Shown here: in pieces, positions 29,874-40,846 of the stretch
Position numbering within the stretch: position 1 is the stretch's first letter
Layout of the letters: every line of letters begins with the position of its first letter
Origin: Cladobotryum mycophilum
Taxonomy: Eukaryota > Ascomycota > Sordariomycetes > Hypocreales > Hypocreaceae
Direction of reading: 5' to 3'
DNA: 64,000 nucleotides
NCBI GenBank assembly: GCA_036429605.1
Contig: CM071589.1
Location: 6,386,001 to 6,450,000, forward strand
Notes under the pieces: generated by a model
What the model was told of the DNA's origin: nothing
Databases searched by the model: none
What the model saw: only the letters and a program-made list of their open reading frames with translations
Made by a program: the position numbers and the translations under genes

Positions 29874-32028
29874 ATGAGTCTCACTAGACTCGTCGCCATA
29901 AAAGTCATGCTGTCTCTCGTACCGCGGACCCTTCGGGGACTGCGACCAGGCCAGTCACGGCTGGGTCCGAATCCTGGCTGGATCTGTTCCAGTTGTCAAA
30001 CGAAGCCTGTACTCGCACGTCGTTGGAACAGTTCCCAAAGCTCTGAAGGAACATCAAAAGAGAAGCCATTTTATGTTACAACACCAATCTTCTATGTCAA
30101 TGCCGGTTGGTGATTATCTCGGCGTTTGTAGCGGTTGTAAAACGAATGCTAATACTAGTCCAAGCACCTCATATTGGCCACTTGTATAGCATGGTTCTGG
30201 CAGATGTCCTCAAGCGCTGGGAGCAGGTAAAAGGCAAGGAAGTCTTTCTGTGCACGGGCACGGACGAGCATGGTATGAAGATCCAGCGAGCTGCGGCCAA
30301 GAACAACATGAACCCCAAGGAGTTTTGCGATAACAACTCCGCCAAGTTTCGGGAGTTGGCGGAAGCAGCGGGCATATCGAATGATTTTTTCATCCGAACC
30401 ACTGACCAGGAGCACAAGGATGCGGTTGCGCACTTTTGGCTGCAGTTGAAGCATGCAACGCCGAAACAGCTTGGCTTATACAAGGGAGCTCACGAGGGAT
30501 GGTATTGCGTCAGCGATGAGTGCTTTTATCCCGAGGACATGGTGCAGCCAAGCATCGTGCCTCAGACAGGCAAGAAGATCATGGTCAGCATCGAGACAGA
30601 AAACGAGGTCGAATGGATCAAGGAAGAGACGTGGTTCTTTCCCTTGACCAAGTACAAGGATGAATTGTTGAAGCTGTATGATGAGAACCCCGACTGGATC
30701 AAACCAGCTCATCGGATGAATGAGGTTCGCAACTGGGTAGAAAATCACTTGGAGGATCTGTCCATCACGCGTCCCGCCTCAAGACTCAGCTGGGGCATAC
30801 CGGATCCCGAAGACAAGAGCCAAACCATCTATGTTTGGGTGGATGCGTTGATTAACTATTTGACAAAAGCTGGTTATGGAAGCAAATGGACATCTCCTAA
30901 TGAAGACATGGGGATTTGGCCGGCTAACCTGCAGATTATTGGAAAGGATATTTTGCGATTTCACACCATATACTGGCCGGCGTTGCTCATGGCTCTGGGT
31001 CTTCCGGTTGCAAAGGGAGTTCTCTGCCACAACCATTGGACCATGTCTAATCGCAAAATGTCAAAGTCGCTTGGCAATGTCGTCAATCCGTTTTTCGCAA
31101 TCCAGAGATGGGGAGTGGACCCATTACGATACTTTCTCATGAGAAACGCCACTCTCACCAAAGACATGAGTTATTCCAACCAGCTCATCGGAGCTGTCTA
31201 CACAAAGGAGCTGCAAGCCAACATTGGAAACTTATTCTACAGAATAGCAAAGCCAAAGGCTGCGGCAAGGTGGTCAGTGCAGGAGGCCCTCGAGTTTTAT
31301 CGTATTGGCAATTTCGAGGCATACAAGAATTATGAACCGAAGCAGTCGGACGCTGTTTATTTCAGTTTAGAAGCCGCTTTGGCCCACGCCCCTCAGGCAT
31401 TCCGTGATGAAATGGATGCCTACAACACGAGCGGTGCCATTCGCGAGATTTTCAATCTTCTACGAGAGGTGGGTGTTTATCTCTTTTCTTGGTGTTTTGC
31501 GTGACTAATTTTGATCTCTCACAGACAAACCGCTACATGTCAGACAGCAAGCCTTGGGATCTGGCCAAGTCAGAACCAACCCCAGACATTCGCCGACTTC
31601 TTAACTGGGTCATCTTTAATAGTGCTGAGGCTCTGCGTATTGCTGGAATCCTACTTCAACCCATCATGCCTACCAAAGCAAAAGAATTGCTAGACGAGCT
31701 CAAAATAAGCCCAAACAGGAGAACACTTCAATTTGCAAGCAAAGGCGCAGATCCAGACTACGCCATTGGGACGAAGCCCACGGGAGTTGTACCGCGCACC
31801 GACAAGTGGGAGTCAATATTCCCACCGGCACCTAATCCGGATAATTCTGACGAAGAGCTGATGGAATTATTGAGGTCCGCATTGGAGGATAAGACGAGGA
31901 ATAAGATGAACCAGATGGCTGAGCTGCTGGCTATGGAAGCGAGGATGGGGGAGGAAGCTGTGAAGGAATTTTTGGCTGAACAGCATGCTGCGAAGCTGGA
32001 GAGTCGGGGGTTACCAGAAAAGGCTTAG
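29874..32028 (+). CDS. MSM1: mitochondrial methionyl-tRNA synthetase, 679 aa
   Basis: Exons 29874-30105, 30165-31468 and 31525-32028; the introns have GTTGGT/CAAG and GTGGGT/ACAG ends. The N-terminal about 55 residues are rich in Arg, Ser and Leu (a mitochondrial presequence). Class I synthetase signatures are complete: YVTTPIFYVN leading to PHIGH at about residues 79-83, and KMSKSLGNVV near 375. TGTDEHGMKIQRAAAK and NHWTMSNRKMSK are typical of MetRS. The enzyme charges mitochondrial tRNA-Met with methionine. It lacks the tRNA-binding C-terminal domain of the cytosolic enzyme, consistent with the organellar form. Confidence 0.94.
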
Positions 32029-32340
32029 AATTGTAAGATGAAAAATTGTACAACGAAAATAATGTAAGATAGATATGATACATGAAAATGTCAATCTTCA
32101 AATGACGAGAATATGGGAAGACGTTGACGCACCGAATTGATGAATTGTGTGAGGTCCACAGTTGGCGAAGCATGCTCTTAGCACACAACACAGAGCGCTG
32201 CATTTCACGGGACTGTCAAATTTTCCTCCTTGACATTTATAGCGCTCACTGTGGTCAGCGCAGACCTCACTTCAGCATGAAAGTCAACGAGAAAATAGGT
32301 ATATATACAAAATTATTGGCATCCATTTATTCTTAGATAA
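32029..32340. other. short intergenic gap
   Basis: 312 bp between two genes on the plus strand, moderately AT-rich at its left. It holds the MSM1 terminator and the acetyltransferase promoter. Confidence 0.5.
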
Positions 32341-33143
32341 ATGGGTATGCTAATCATGCGAGTAGCTGTTGCGACAAACAAGGTACTGCTGGTGCCGTAT
32401 GAAGCCCACCATGTGGTCAAGTATCATGGCTGGATGCAGGACCCTGTACGTACCAACTCGTCCATACAGTCTCCTGACTTTAAATGGCTATGAATGGCGG
32501 GATTCATTTCTGATATTATTACCAGGACATTCAAGAGGCTACTGCATCAGAGCCCATGAGCCTGGAAGAGGAATATGAAAATCAGCAGTCATGGCGGACG
32601 TCGCATGACAAGTTGACGTTTATTCTGTGCGAGCCAGTCAACGGGGATTTACGGGCTGTTGAGGCGCAAGTTCAGGACTCTGATGATAAGACAAGGGGCG
32701 ATATCAATTTCTTCCTGTATCCTGACGACGAGGATGAGGAACCCCAGGTAGGGAAGCGGCTTCTGAGGGGAGAAGTGGATGTGATGATTGCGGAGAAAGA
32801 GTCAAGGGGCAAGGGCATGGGAGAAGGCTCTGTACGTACACTTTTGGCATACATTAGAAGACACTTGAAAGAGATTTTAAGCGAGTACTCTGAAGGCGAG
32901 GGCGCAGGGCAAGAGGAGGTGCTCCTTGTTGGTCTCATGGCTAAGATCAAGGAGGGAAACGTGGGAAGCAGGGCGCTGTTTACGAAATTGGGTTTTAGGC
33001 AGGAAGGCGAAGTGAATTATTTCGGGGAGGTGAAGATGGTGATGGACTGGGACGTGGTGGAGAAGGGAGAAGGGTGTTTGGATGGGATTGGAGAAGGAGA
33101 GCTTGCGTATCACGAGGTGTCATATGAAGGATTGTCAAGTTGA
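32341..33143 (+). CDS. NAT9-like GNAT N-acetyltransferase, 240 aa
   Basis: Two exons, 32341-32445 and 32526-33143, over an 80-bp intron beginning GTACGT. Three in-frame ATGs (32341, 32347, 32356) precede the conserved start; the third gives MRVAVATNKVLLVPYEAHHV, which fits the family best, and the first is used here for completeness. After VLLVPYEAHHVVKYHGWM come the typical EIQEATASEPMSLEEEY-type segment (here DIQEAT), SWRTSHDKLTFI, and the acetyl-CoA site (EKESRGKGMGEGSVRTLLAY), then LGFRQEGEVNYFGEV. NAT9 proteins are GNAT acetyltransferases whose substrate is poorly known (tubulin stability in animals). Length matches. Confidence 0.88.
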
Positions 33144-33495
33144 GGTTGAAGTTTGTCAAGCTTAGCCTGCCCCAAGTACCTACCTCTTATGCAGCAAGGA
33201 AACCTCTCTATTACCTTGTATGTCTCTAACAGTCGGTTACTGAGCGGCATACGGAGAAAGAAACAGATCGGCTGAGGCAAACGGGCAATACGTACCTACC
33301 GACACAGAGGCAAAATGTAGGTAGAGCCAACTAAAATTGCAAGAGCAACAGAAATCATTAGCAATGAGAGAAATGTTTAGAAACCAGCAACGTGGAGAAT
33401 TCTCAGACATGTAATAAATCTCCAGCAACATCGGGCATTGCTAGAAGTGACAAAAACCATAAAATCATTCACAGCCTTCAGACTACTAACATACT
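33144..33495. other. short intergenic gap
   Basis: 352 bp with no gene. It separates two plus-strand genes. Confidence 0.5.
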
Positions 33496-34843
33496 ATGTC
33501 CATCATTTCTCCCCTCGATGAAGCCCATCTCCTCTCCCTCGGCCTATTGGGCCCCGAGTCCAATGGAATGCGGAGCCTCTACAAGACTTACACCAACCGA
33601 TCAAGTTGGCAAGAGTACGGCTTCATGAGTTTGGATTCTGCAGATAGTTTCACACTCATCCCAGACAAATTCATCTCCGAGGCAACACTGCTCTATTTCG
33701 GCTTCTCACCAGAGAGGGCACACGAACTATGGATGGAGTGGGAAGCCGGGGACCCCGAGCGCAATGGCCTGGACATGGTGAACCTTTATGACCTGGCCTT
33801 GGATTACGCCGACACCTGGGATCGACTGTTTTGTGTTACCGCTGACGATGGGGATGAGGAGTGGTATTGCACCATGGAAGATTGCGGCATCTCCGACCAA
33901 CTGCAAGAGGCCATCATGGATCCTATATTCGAAAACGTCCGAAACACCAAATCATGCTTTCTGTGGATCACAGAAACAATTACTTCGAGGTTCGACTCGC
34001 TGATGGAGATCCAAACGGCCTCCAAGGAACGTGAGGCTATCCTTCAGACAGGGTCTATACCCACATGGTGGACTCCTCCTCAGGGGCGCTTCGAACCAAG
34101 TATCGGCGCTATTACAGCCAAAAAGACTCCGTTTCTTTCTTGGGACTCTTGCCCCTTTTTCACCGCTTTTAAAGTGCTGGATCTAACCAGCACCGAGGGT
34201 GAGACGAGTCCGGACCTAGCTCTAGAGGCTATCTCAGCTAGAGGCTATCTCAGCTAACACATTGTTCACAGGGCTCTTTGACCAAGATGGGAGTATCGAC
34301 GACATTACGAAGCTCATATCCAGAAAGATGTGCACCCTGAGAGTACATGGAGGGTATAGCTTTGTCGCAGACGAAGAATTTGCAACTTCCTCGGCAGCAT
34401 ATGCGAAACGACGAGACGAGAATGCAACCATCATGGTGGTGAGTCTGATTGTGGCACGATCTGCCCTTGCAACGATTCCCCAGAAGAAGTTCCAGGAGAT
34501 ATACTGGCCGGCGACCAAATGGAAAAAGCTCGTCTACCACCGCCGCCGCACGACGAGAAAGCACCCGCCAAGCCTCAAGAGGTTCAAACAGGCAACGCTG
34601 ATTGTGGGCACGATGGCACTATGCTCTCCCAGAGCCTTCACCCGCCTAACCCATTACAGAGAGATAACGGAGGCGTATGTTGCCAAGACAAGCCGAGGGC
34701 CCGTTACTGAGGTTTGCTGGTCTCGGGAGCGGCATGGGGAACGGTTTTTGCTGCAACATGGCCGTTTCAGTGCCTCGATTTTGACTTGGACTGAGTACAA
34801 GGCATGGATGATTGATCAAAGACAAGTCTTGGTTGTGCATTAA
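33496..34843 (+). CDS. conserved fungal protein of unknown function, 424 aa, two exons
   Basis: Exons 33496-34198 and 34272-34843. Read without splicing it looks like two ORFs separated by a stop at 34255-34257, but the gap is an intron: donor GTGAGA, branch GCTAAC at 34253-34258, acceptor TTCACAG. The joined frame is open (1275 nt). The protein begins MSIISPLDEAHLLSLGLL and is rich in Trp and aromatic residues. Its N-terminal half contains PERAHELWMEWEAGDPE and a WDRLFCVTADD segment; the C-terminal half is more basic. I do not recognise a domain. Related proteins appear to be restricted to fungi. The intron contains a 16-bp tandem duplication. Confidence 0.75.
34223..34254. repeat. 16-bp perfect tandem duplication inside an intron
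   Basis: TAGAGGCTATCTCAGC is present twice, head to tail. It is followed by TAACAC, so the duplication runs up to the intron's branch site, and it changes the spacing from donor to branch without touching the splice signals. Confidence 0.95.
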
Positions 34844-35017
34844 AGGGGCTGCCACGACGGACACGGCGAAGAGGAACAAGACTAGTGATGCATGGATAAG
34901 AGAGACGTGATAGTATCATTTTATAGCTGGTTAGCCAAATGCATTCATTATCTCTACCGAGACTCGTCGTCGTTTATCAAATGTATCTGTACCAGGCACT
35001 CGACGCTCCCTCAACTC

Positions 35018-35623
35018 TTATTGGATGTATCCTAGACCTCGGAACGCTCGCTGCAGAATCTCTCGAATCACAAACTCTTTGCGTAAGTTGTAGTCCATGA
35101 CGGAGCCGTCGACCTCGTTGGTTGCCTGTGCAGCCTCCCGCTTCACCTGGGCGTAGAGTTCCCTGTCATCCTCGTGCGCGAGCAGCCATTCGTGAAAGAT
35201 GCGATGGCGCTCTACTTCCGGACAGTCGGGCCCCCAGACGTGAAGATTGGCGGACGGCTCGTAGCCGCGGAAGAAGCGGTGCTGGTGCCACGTCGGCTCA
35301 CGGAGGATGAACTGGAAGCCCGCCGCCTCGAGGGGCCCCACGTAGGATGCCTCGTCGGCGGGGTCGGGGACGGTGAGGTCCATGTCGATGACGTTCTTGG
35401 CCGGCAGGCCGGGGACGCTGGTTGAGCCACGGTGGGCGACGGAGAGCGCCACGGCGCCGAGGGCATTTTGGATGCGGGCCTTGAGGTCCTGGAACTGCTG
35501 GGGCCAGGATGGGTCTGGGTCCACGATGGAGATGGGGTGTTGGGATTTGGGGACCGCGACGTGTTGGACGGCGTTTGGGTCGTATTCGTAGTCTGCGAGG
35601 AGGGCTTTGATTGATACTGGCAT
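35018..35623 (-). CDS. GrpB/Dephospho-CoA-like (UPF0157) family protein, 201 aa
   Basis: A single-exon ORF of 201 residues with the GrpB family pattern: ISIVDPDPSWPQQFQDLKAR at the start of the domain, then ALSVAHRGSTSVPGLPAKN and VIDMDLTV, which carry the nucleotidyltransferase-like HxGST and DxD features. The C-terminal half has YEPSANLHVWGPDCPEVERH and FHEWLLAHED, also typical. GrpB-like proteins share the minimal nucleotidyltransferase fold; the substrate is not established. Such genes occur patchily in fungi and bacteria. Confidence 0.88.
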   Translation of the reverse strand: MPVSIKALLADYEYDPNAVQHVAVPKSQHPISIVDPDPSWPQQFQDLKARIQNALGAVALSVAHRGSTSVPGLPAKNVIDMDLTVPDPADEASYVGPLEAAGFQFILREPTWHQHRFFRGYEPSANLHVWGPDCPEVERHRIFHEWLLAHEDDRELYAQVKREAAQATNEVDGSVMDYNLRKEFVIREILQRAFRGLGYIQ

Positions 35624-35640
35624 GGTGATGGGTGTGTGTA

Positions 35641-35670
35641 GTGAGTGAGTGAGTGAGTGAGTGAGTGAGT
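35641..35670. repeat. (GAGT)n microsatellite
   Basis: Seven or so GAGT units just upstream of the GrpB-family start codon, in its presumed leader. Confidence 0.92.
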
Positions 35671-36741
35671 GTGTATGGGCAATGAGTGTGGTTGGAAGTG
35701 TTGCTGAGCAATTGGTTCGATTTTTTGAGGATATGAAAGGGTTTGAATGGATAGTCTGTGTTTTGGTAGACTGTGAAACTATTTAATGAATTTGTATTTG
35801 CTTTGCTATGGCTACTTATTATTGCCCTCTTGTTCTTCAATTGATAGGATGCATGGATGGATGTGAGCGATGGATAAGTGGCTGGCGATGGCCTCACTGC
35901 TTTCCGCCCGGTGAGTCACCGGCCAGCCAAGCCAGGCTCATCTCTTTTAAACTCCCCCTCCCCCTCTCCCAACAAACAAAACAAAAACCCCCGTTACACG
36001 CCAGGATCAAGATGGATCATGTAGATCTCAAGGTCAAATCCTCCAACCTGATGATGGAATGCGAGGCGGACGCCGGGACGTTGCCCCGCTTTTGCCGTTG
36101 GCGGGTTCGGCGAGACGGATCTGGATAGGCCTGGGTATGGGGTAGGTTTTGTTTGTTCTTCACCATTTTGCCTAATTTGGCATGATGCTACGATGCTGCG
36201 ATGGGAACTAGAGTATTGTCTGTAGCATGAGAAGCATGGATGTGATGTGTTAAAGACATGAGCAAGCAAAGGGTCTTTGAAGCAAATGGCTCAAGTTCCC
36301 TCACTCGCATGTTGGCAATTGAGGGTGTCTTCATTTATTAATTACGGTCCGTCTTATGGCTTTTTCAACAAACTCCGGGTCTTTCCGGAGTAAATATTTA
36401 TTCAACTGTAATTTATGTTGATGCTATTTTTTTCAGAGAAAACCTCCCTCCAATGGATATGATGTTGATGATGTTTTTTGTCACACCACCCAACATTACA
36501 GGCTGACTCCGACTTTGTACAACGTACGTACGTACCATGTGCCGATTTTGCCCTACAATATCCGGCGGGGCTTATGCTTGCTCATGCTCCCAGCTGAGTT
36601 CCCAACTCATCAGGCCGCCATTCCATCATCCTGCTTTGGGCTTTTGAAGGTGACATCCACAAATCTCGAGGGAGACCCATCACGAGTTTTTTCTCTCCTT
36701 TTTTGAGCTTCGCTGCCAGTGCGGGCAGAGTGATCAGCGAC
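35671..36741. other. intergenic, divergent
   Basis: About 1.1 kb between the divergent GrpB-family and kinase genes. A small frame at 36012-36128 is not convincing. TACGTACGTAC occurs near 36524. Confidence 0.5.
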
Positions 36742-38036
36742 ATGGCGACAGATTTCCAGGGTGAGTAGCACAGAGGTGACACGCATTGCTGTGCATTTTG
36801 AGTCACTGATGCCTGATGGTTGAAGGGGTGGTAGAGCAGGGAAACATTGATGACTACGAAATCGTGCGCAAAATCAGTAAGACTAGCAGCCGGAGATCTA
36901 TTGATCAAGTGTGAGTGCATGGTTGCAAGGCTAAGCAAAAAACGTGGATTCAGGCACTCTCGGCCGGGGAAAGTATGCAGAGCTCTTTGAGGGCATCGAC
37001 GTGACGGATTTCCGACGGTGCATCATCAAGTCGCCAAACCCCATGGGCAGGAAGCGCGTCAGACGAGAGATGGAGATTCTTCGTGCTCTGAGAGGAGGCC
37101 CGAACATTCTTGAATGCCTCGACGTCGTCTGGGATCCTTGTGTGAGTAATTGGGGGGGGAGAGGAGGAAACCTTCAAGAGAAGCGTGCGTTGCGTGGTTT
37201 TCCCCCTTTTGCTGACGGGATTGATAGACTGAATCGTCGTCCATCATATTCGATTACTTTGAGAATACCGATTATCGAGCGCTTTACCCTCGGTTTGATA
37301 CTAACGACAATCGATATTATATGAGGGAACTGCTTAAAGCTCTCGAGTTCTGTCATCGTCAGCAGATTATGCATCGGGATGTTCGACCTCCCAACATCAT
37401 GATAGACCACAACCAGAGAAAGGTTCGGCTATTTTTTTCGGATTTTGTTACTGCATTGCAGTATTTGGTCAGGGTGCCCTTGGCTGACCATCTTCCGACA
37501 ACCAGCTCCGTTTGTTCGGTTGGGATTATGCCGAGTACTACGTCCCTCACACACAGTACAGCGTCCGGGCAGGACGGTTCTTCAGACCGCCGGAGCTCCT
37601 CCTCGACTACGAGGAGTACGATTGCAGCGTCGACATGTGGAATCTGGGATCCATGTTTGCGTCCATGATCTTTAGGCGGGATCCCTTCTTCCACGGCAAC
37701 AGCCGATTCGACCAGATTGAGAAGATTGCCAGCGTGCTGGGCACAAAGGGCCTGTTCAATTACATTGAGAGATATGACATGGACGGCTCGGACCAGATTG
37801 ATGGCATGCAGGTCTTTGAGCAGCGAGCCTGGTCGAGTTTTGTCAACGAGGAGAATAGTCGCTTGGTTGATGATTGCGCGATAGATCTTGTGGATAAATT
37901 GCTTAGATGGGATCACAAGGTGAGTTTCTCAACTCCTCTCCCCCTTTTTAGTATACGAAAGGGTTTACTTACACGGTGGTAGGAACGCATAACGGCCAGG
38001 CAAGCCCTCGAGCATGCATACTTTACTGGGAACTAA
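36742..38036 (+). CDS. casein kinase 2 alpha paralogue with altered DWG motif, 306 aa
   Basis: Six exons: 36742-36760, 36826-36876, 36954-37141, 37228-37422, 37506-37919 and 37983-38036, all joining in frame. It resembles CK2 alpha along its length: YEIVRKI with a Gly loop (GRGKYAELFEG), IIK for the ATP lysine, GPNILECLDVV, a conserved FDYFENTDYRALYPRF, RELLKALEFCHRQQIMHRD, then FASMIFRRDPFFHGN and LVDKLLRWDH. HRD is kept (HRDVRPPN). The metal-binding DWG of CK2 (usually LRLIDWGLAEFY) reads LRLFGWDYAEYY, so the key Asp is Gly. The activation segment is FFRPPELL instead of YFKGPELL. At 306 residues it is short at the N-terminus. It is probably a diverged, perhaps catalytically impaired, paralogue; the genuine CKA1 would be elsewhere. 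Confidence 0.85.
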
Positions 38037-39255
38037 ACTCTTGTGTGTTTCATAAAATGCGTTGGAGATTATCATCGGATTATCCATGTGTACTGTACTG
38101 ATAGTTGTGAACCGGATCAAGATTGCTGTCGTACCCCAAGGTGCCATACACGAATAGTACCAATAATGAAAGGATATTTTTAGTGTAATTTTTTTAGCAC
38201 AGTATAGATATATTATGGACATTTGGATTGGAGACTATACATTATGGCATTAGGTCTGTCACTGTGATGACTGGATGGACGGAATAGTCCCAAGTTCTTT
38301 GGATTGAACAGTAAGCTACCCTATCAACATATTGGAATCGGGCACCAACCCTCGGACCAAACGTGTCTTTGATTCACTATCATCTACTCGTATAATACCG
38401 AATGCATAGACTCGCTAATTCCCCGTTCACCGCCGTGGGGCCAAGACGACGATTGATTTCCAAGTTTTACAGCTCTCGCTATGACAAATACACCAACGGG
38501 AACTGACACACACGGGTTTTCTCGGCCTCCCGTCACCATGACATAAAGATGCATATTCTGAGTCGGCATTGTTGCATCAGTTTTGAGAAAGCGGTCACAG
38601 CAAAGACAGTAATGATTTTCAAAAAATGCTGTGGAGCCTTAATATGGATTTGTTCAGCCAGCCAGCGCTCGCACAAAATACTACCGTAAATAGCTTTGGG
38701 GGAGGGGGACGGAAATGCCGTCTCCATGGATAAGCGACCCCCTCCTCGCCTCGCTTCGATCCTCCGATGGGAGCAGCCGTTTGCTCCATAATTGTTGGCA
38801 TTGTTGGCCCCCGGTTAATGATGACAAGAAGCCTAAGCGACTTCTTGACCCGGAGAGTGAAGATTCCGATGGCTAGAGAGCACCTATGAGCCATGATAAG
38901 AGACGATGATATTACTAGTACCACACACTTGCTACCCTTACAATACAACACACGCATGCATGCAGCTTGCGAGGCGGACAAAAAGAGGCCTTTATTACGA
39001 CATCGACTAGATACTACTCCGTACATCCAGGGTATTTTTTTTTATTGAGACGTTCATTGGGTGTTTTGCATTGAGACGGGCATCCACCATATTAACACTC
39101 CATTTTCCTGCTTCAGAGCTGAAAAAAAGGAAAAAAAAACAAAAACAAAGGGCCCCTAGACCTACAGCAGCGCCATCTTCAGGGCTGATGAGCATTGTTT
39201 TTTTTTCCATTTCTCTTTTTTTCTCTCCTTTTTTCTCCCCCTCCCTCCATGGGTA
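38037..39255. other. intergenic between convergent genes
   Basis: 1.2 kb between the 3' ends of the kinase and the 2OG oxygenase. A frame at 38619-39026 (minus) has no family features. T-rich and A-rich tracts occur at 39030-39240. No gene is seen. Confidence 0.5.
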
Positions 39256-40605
39256 TCATGACCAAAAGATGAGCTGCGGCTTGCCTCCGGTCTTGGAACT
39301 CGGCAGCAGGCCCATGAAGCTGCTGAGGGTGAGTCTCGGCCTGTAGCTCAGCCCCAGGGCCGGCATCTCCTCTGGCGTGACGGGTTCCACCTCGTGCATA
39401 TTACGTGAGTTGAACATGCAGAGCGCCCCGACGCTAGGCTCGCACACCACCTTTCTGGCGCCGGCCACGAGGTCGTGGGAGTAGCCGTAGCTCTCGGGAT
39501 CTCGATAACGGAGCGCCTCTGGCGTCCACTGGACGTCGAAGACGGTCTAGAAAAGAAACGGGGCTTGTTAGAACAGAGACATGGAGGGAGAGAGAGAAAG
39601 AAGGAAAGAAAGAGAGAAAATCGCGCGCAAACGCTGTTGGTGTTTGTTTCAACCAAACAAAAAAAGGGGGAGGAAAAGGGAAAAGGGAAAAGGGAAAGCA
39701 TACCGTTCGCCCATTCTTCACCGGTGCAAGATATAGGTTAAACACAATCTGGCATTGGACCTCGTTGATGATCCAATCCTCGGTCAGGCTGTCGTAGGGC
39801 GAAAAGTCGCAATGCAGATGCGTCGCATCGTTGAGCGCCCTGAAGATGCCGGAGAAGTACTGTCGGCCGGGCCCCTCGGACGCAATCTTCACCTCCCAGT
39901 CGGGGAACAGCTGGGACATGCGGTTGAAGACGCGGAACCAGGCGTCCATGCCTCTTTCGGCGGCGAGCTTCTCGTGGAAGCCTTCCCACTCCTTGACGTC
40001 CTTGAAGTATTGATCTTGTTCTGTGCGTTTTTGCGTGTTAGTCGGGATGGCCTCACGCGAGTGTCAAACCCATCAAGAAATTAGGAGCTCACCGTCGCTG
40101 CGATTTTTAAAGTCATCTTGGGATTGTGCTTGGTACTCAAACTAGAACGTGATCTCGGTCAACCAACCTTCCTTTAACTTTGCAACCAGCCCTTCGGCAC
40201 CCAAAAGAAAGATGGAATAACCATCCATTGATGGATTGCCTCATACCTGGGCAATACCGACTTTCCGTAAAACAGGGCCGGTATTGTGCTTGTATGGTAC
40301 CACGAGCGGGCTCAGTGCCTCCTCGTACTTCCGACACTCAACCTCCGGCAGGAATCCCGGCTGTCTAATGAGGGGCGTCTTGCCGTATAAGAGATCCAGG
40401 ACGCTTTCCCGTGTAAATGGGACGCCCTCATCAGTCTTCCAGTGCGAGATGCCTCCGCCGGGAATCACCGGCACGAGGGGGGCTCAGTGCTATGGGCATG
40501 GGCAGTAGCGGTTTGAAGGCATCGTGATCTGGTCGCCGCAATGGAGGCGGTCCCCGTCCTGGCGGCGCGATGAGCCACGGAAGCTAGAGATCGAGGGCGA
40601 AACAT
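39256..40605 (-). CDS. 2OG-Fe(II) oxygenase-like protein, four exons (apparent 1-nt frameshift)
   Basis: Exons 40605-40247, 40141-40093, 40020-39704 and 39546-39256. The C-terminal half shows the iron/2OG triad: THLHCDF (HxD), then NMHEVEP (distal His), and RPRLTLSSF (2OG-binding Arg). The core begins VPVIPGGGISHWKTDEGV and continues RESVLDLLYGKTPLIRQPGF. In the exon 1 frame there is a stop just upstream of this core; one extra base in the six-G run 40477-40482 would open the frame to an ATG at 40605, giving an Arg/Ala/Ser-rich, acid-poor N-terminus like a mitochondrial presequence. The start is therefore inferred. Substrate unknown. The LINE lies 92 bp upstream of this ATG. Confidence 0.72.
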
Positions 40606-40682
40606 GATTGTGTAATTATGGTTCTAAGTAAATGCCGGATCTATGAGGGGGGAAAAGAATAATTACGTTTTTTGCAAGAACG

Positions 40683-40697
40683 GATTCCTCCTAGGTA
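40683..40697. repeat. target-site duplication, 5' copy of the LINE
   Basis: GATTCCTCCTAGGTA, identical to 46458-46472. The flanking bases differ on both sides, so the duplication is exactly 15 bp. Confidence 0.95.
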
Positions 40698-40846
40698 ACA
40701 TTAAGAATAAGGTTCTAAGTTAATAAGCCTCGCAATCCGAATGAACCCGCTTTTTGCTTTAAAACCACCTATATCCTCGTCTCTATCTATCTATCAAACT
40801 TACACCCCTCCGCACGCGATTGCGGAAGGGATAGCAGTCCCTGAAG

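Noticed and set aside
34255..34261. Gene split into two by an in-frame stop
   Set aside because: The stop is inside a canonical intron (34199-34271), so the gene is intact.
38619..39026. 135-codon minus-strand ORF between the kinase and the oxygenase
   Set aside because: No recognisable features; composition matches the surrounding non-coding DNA.
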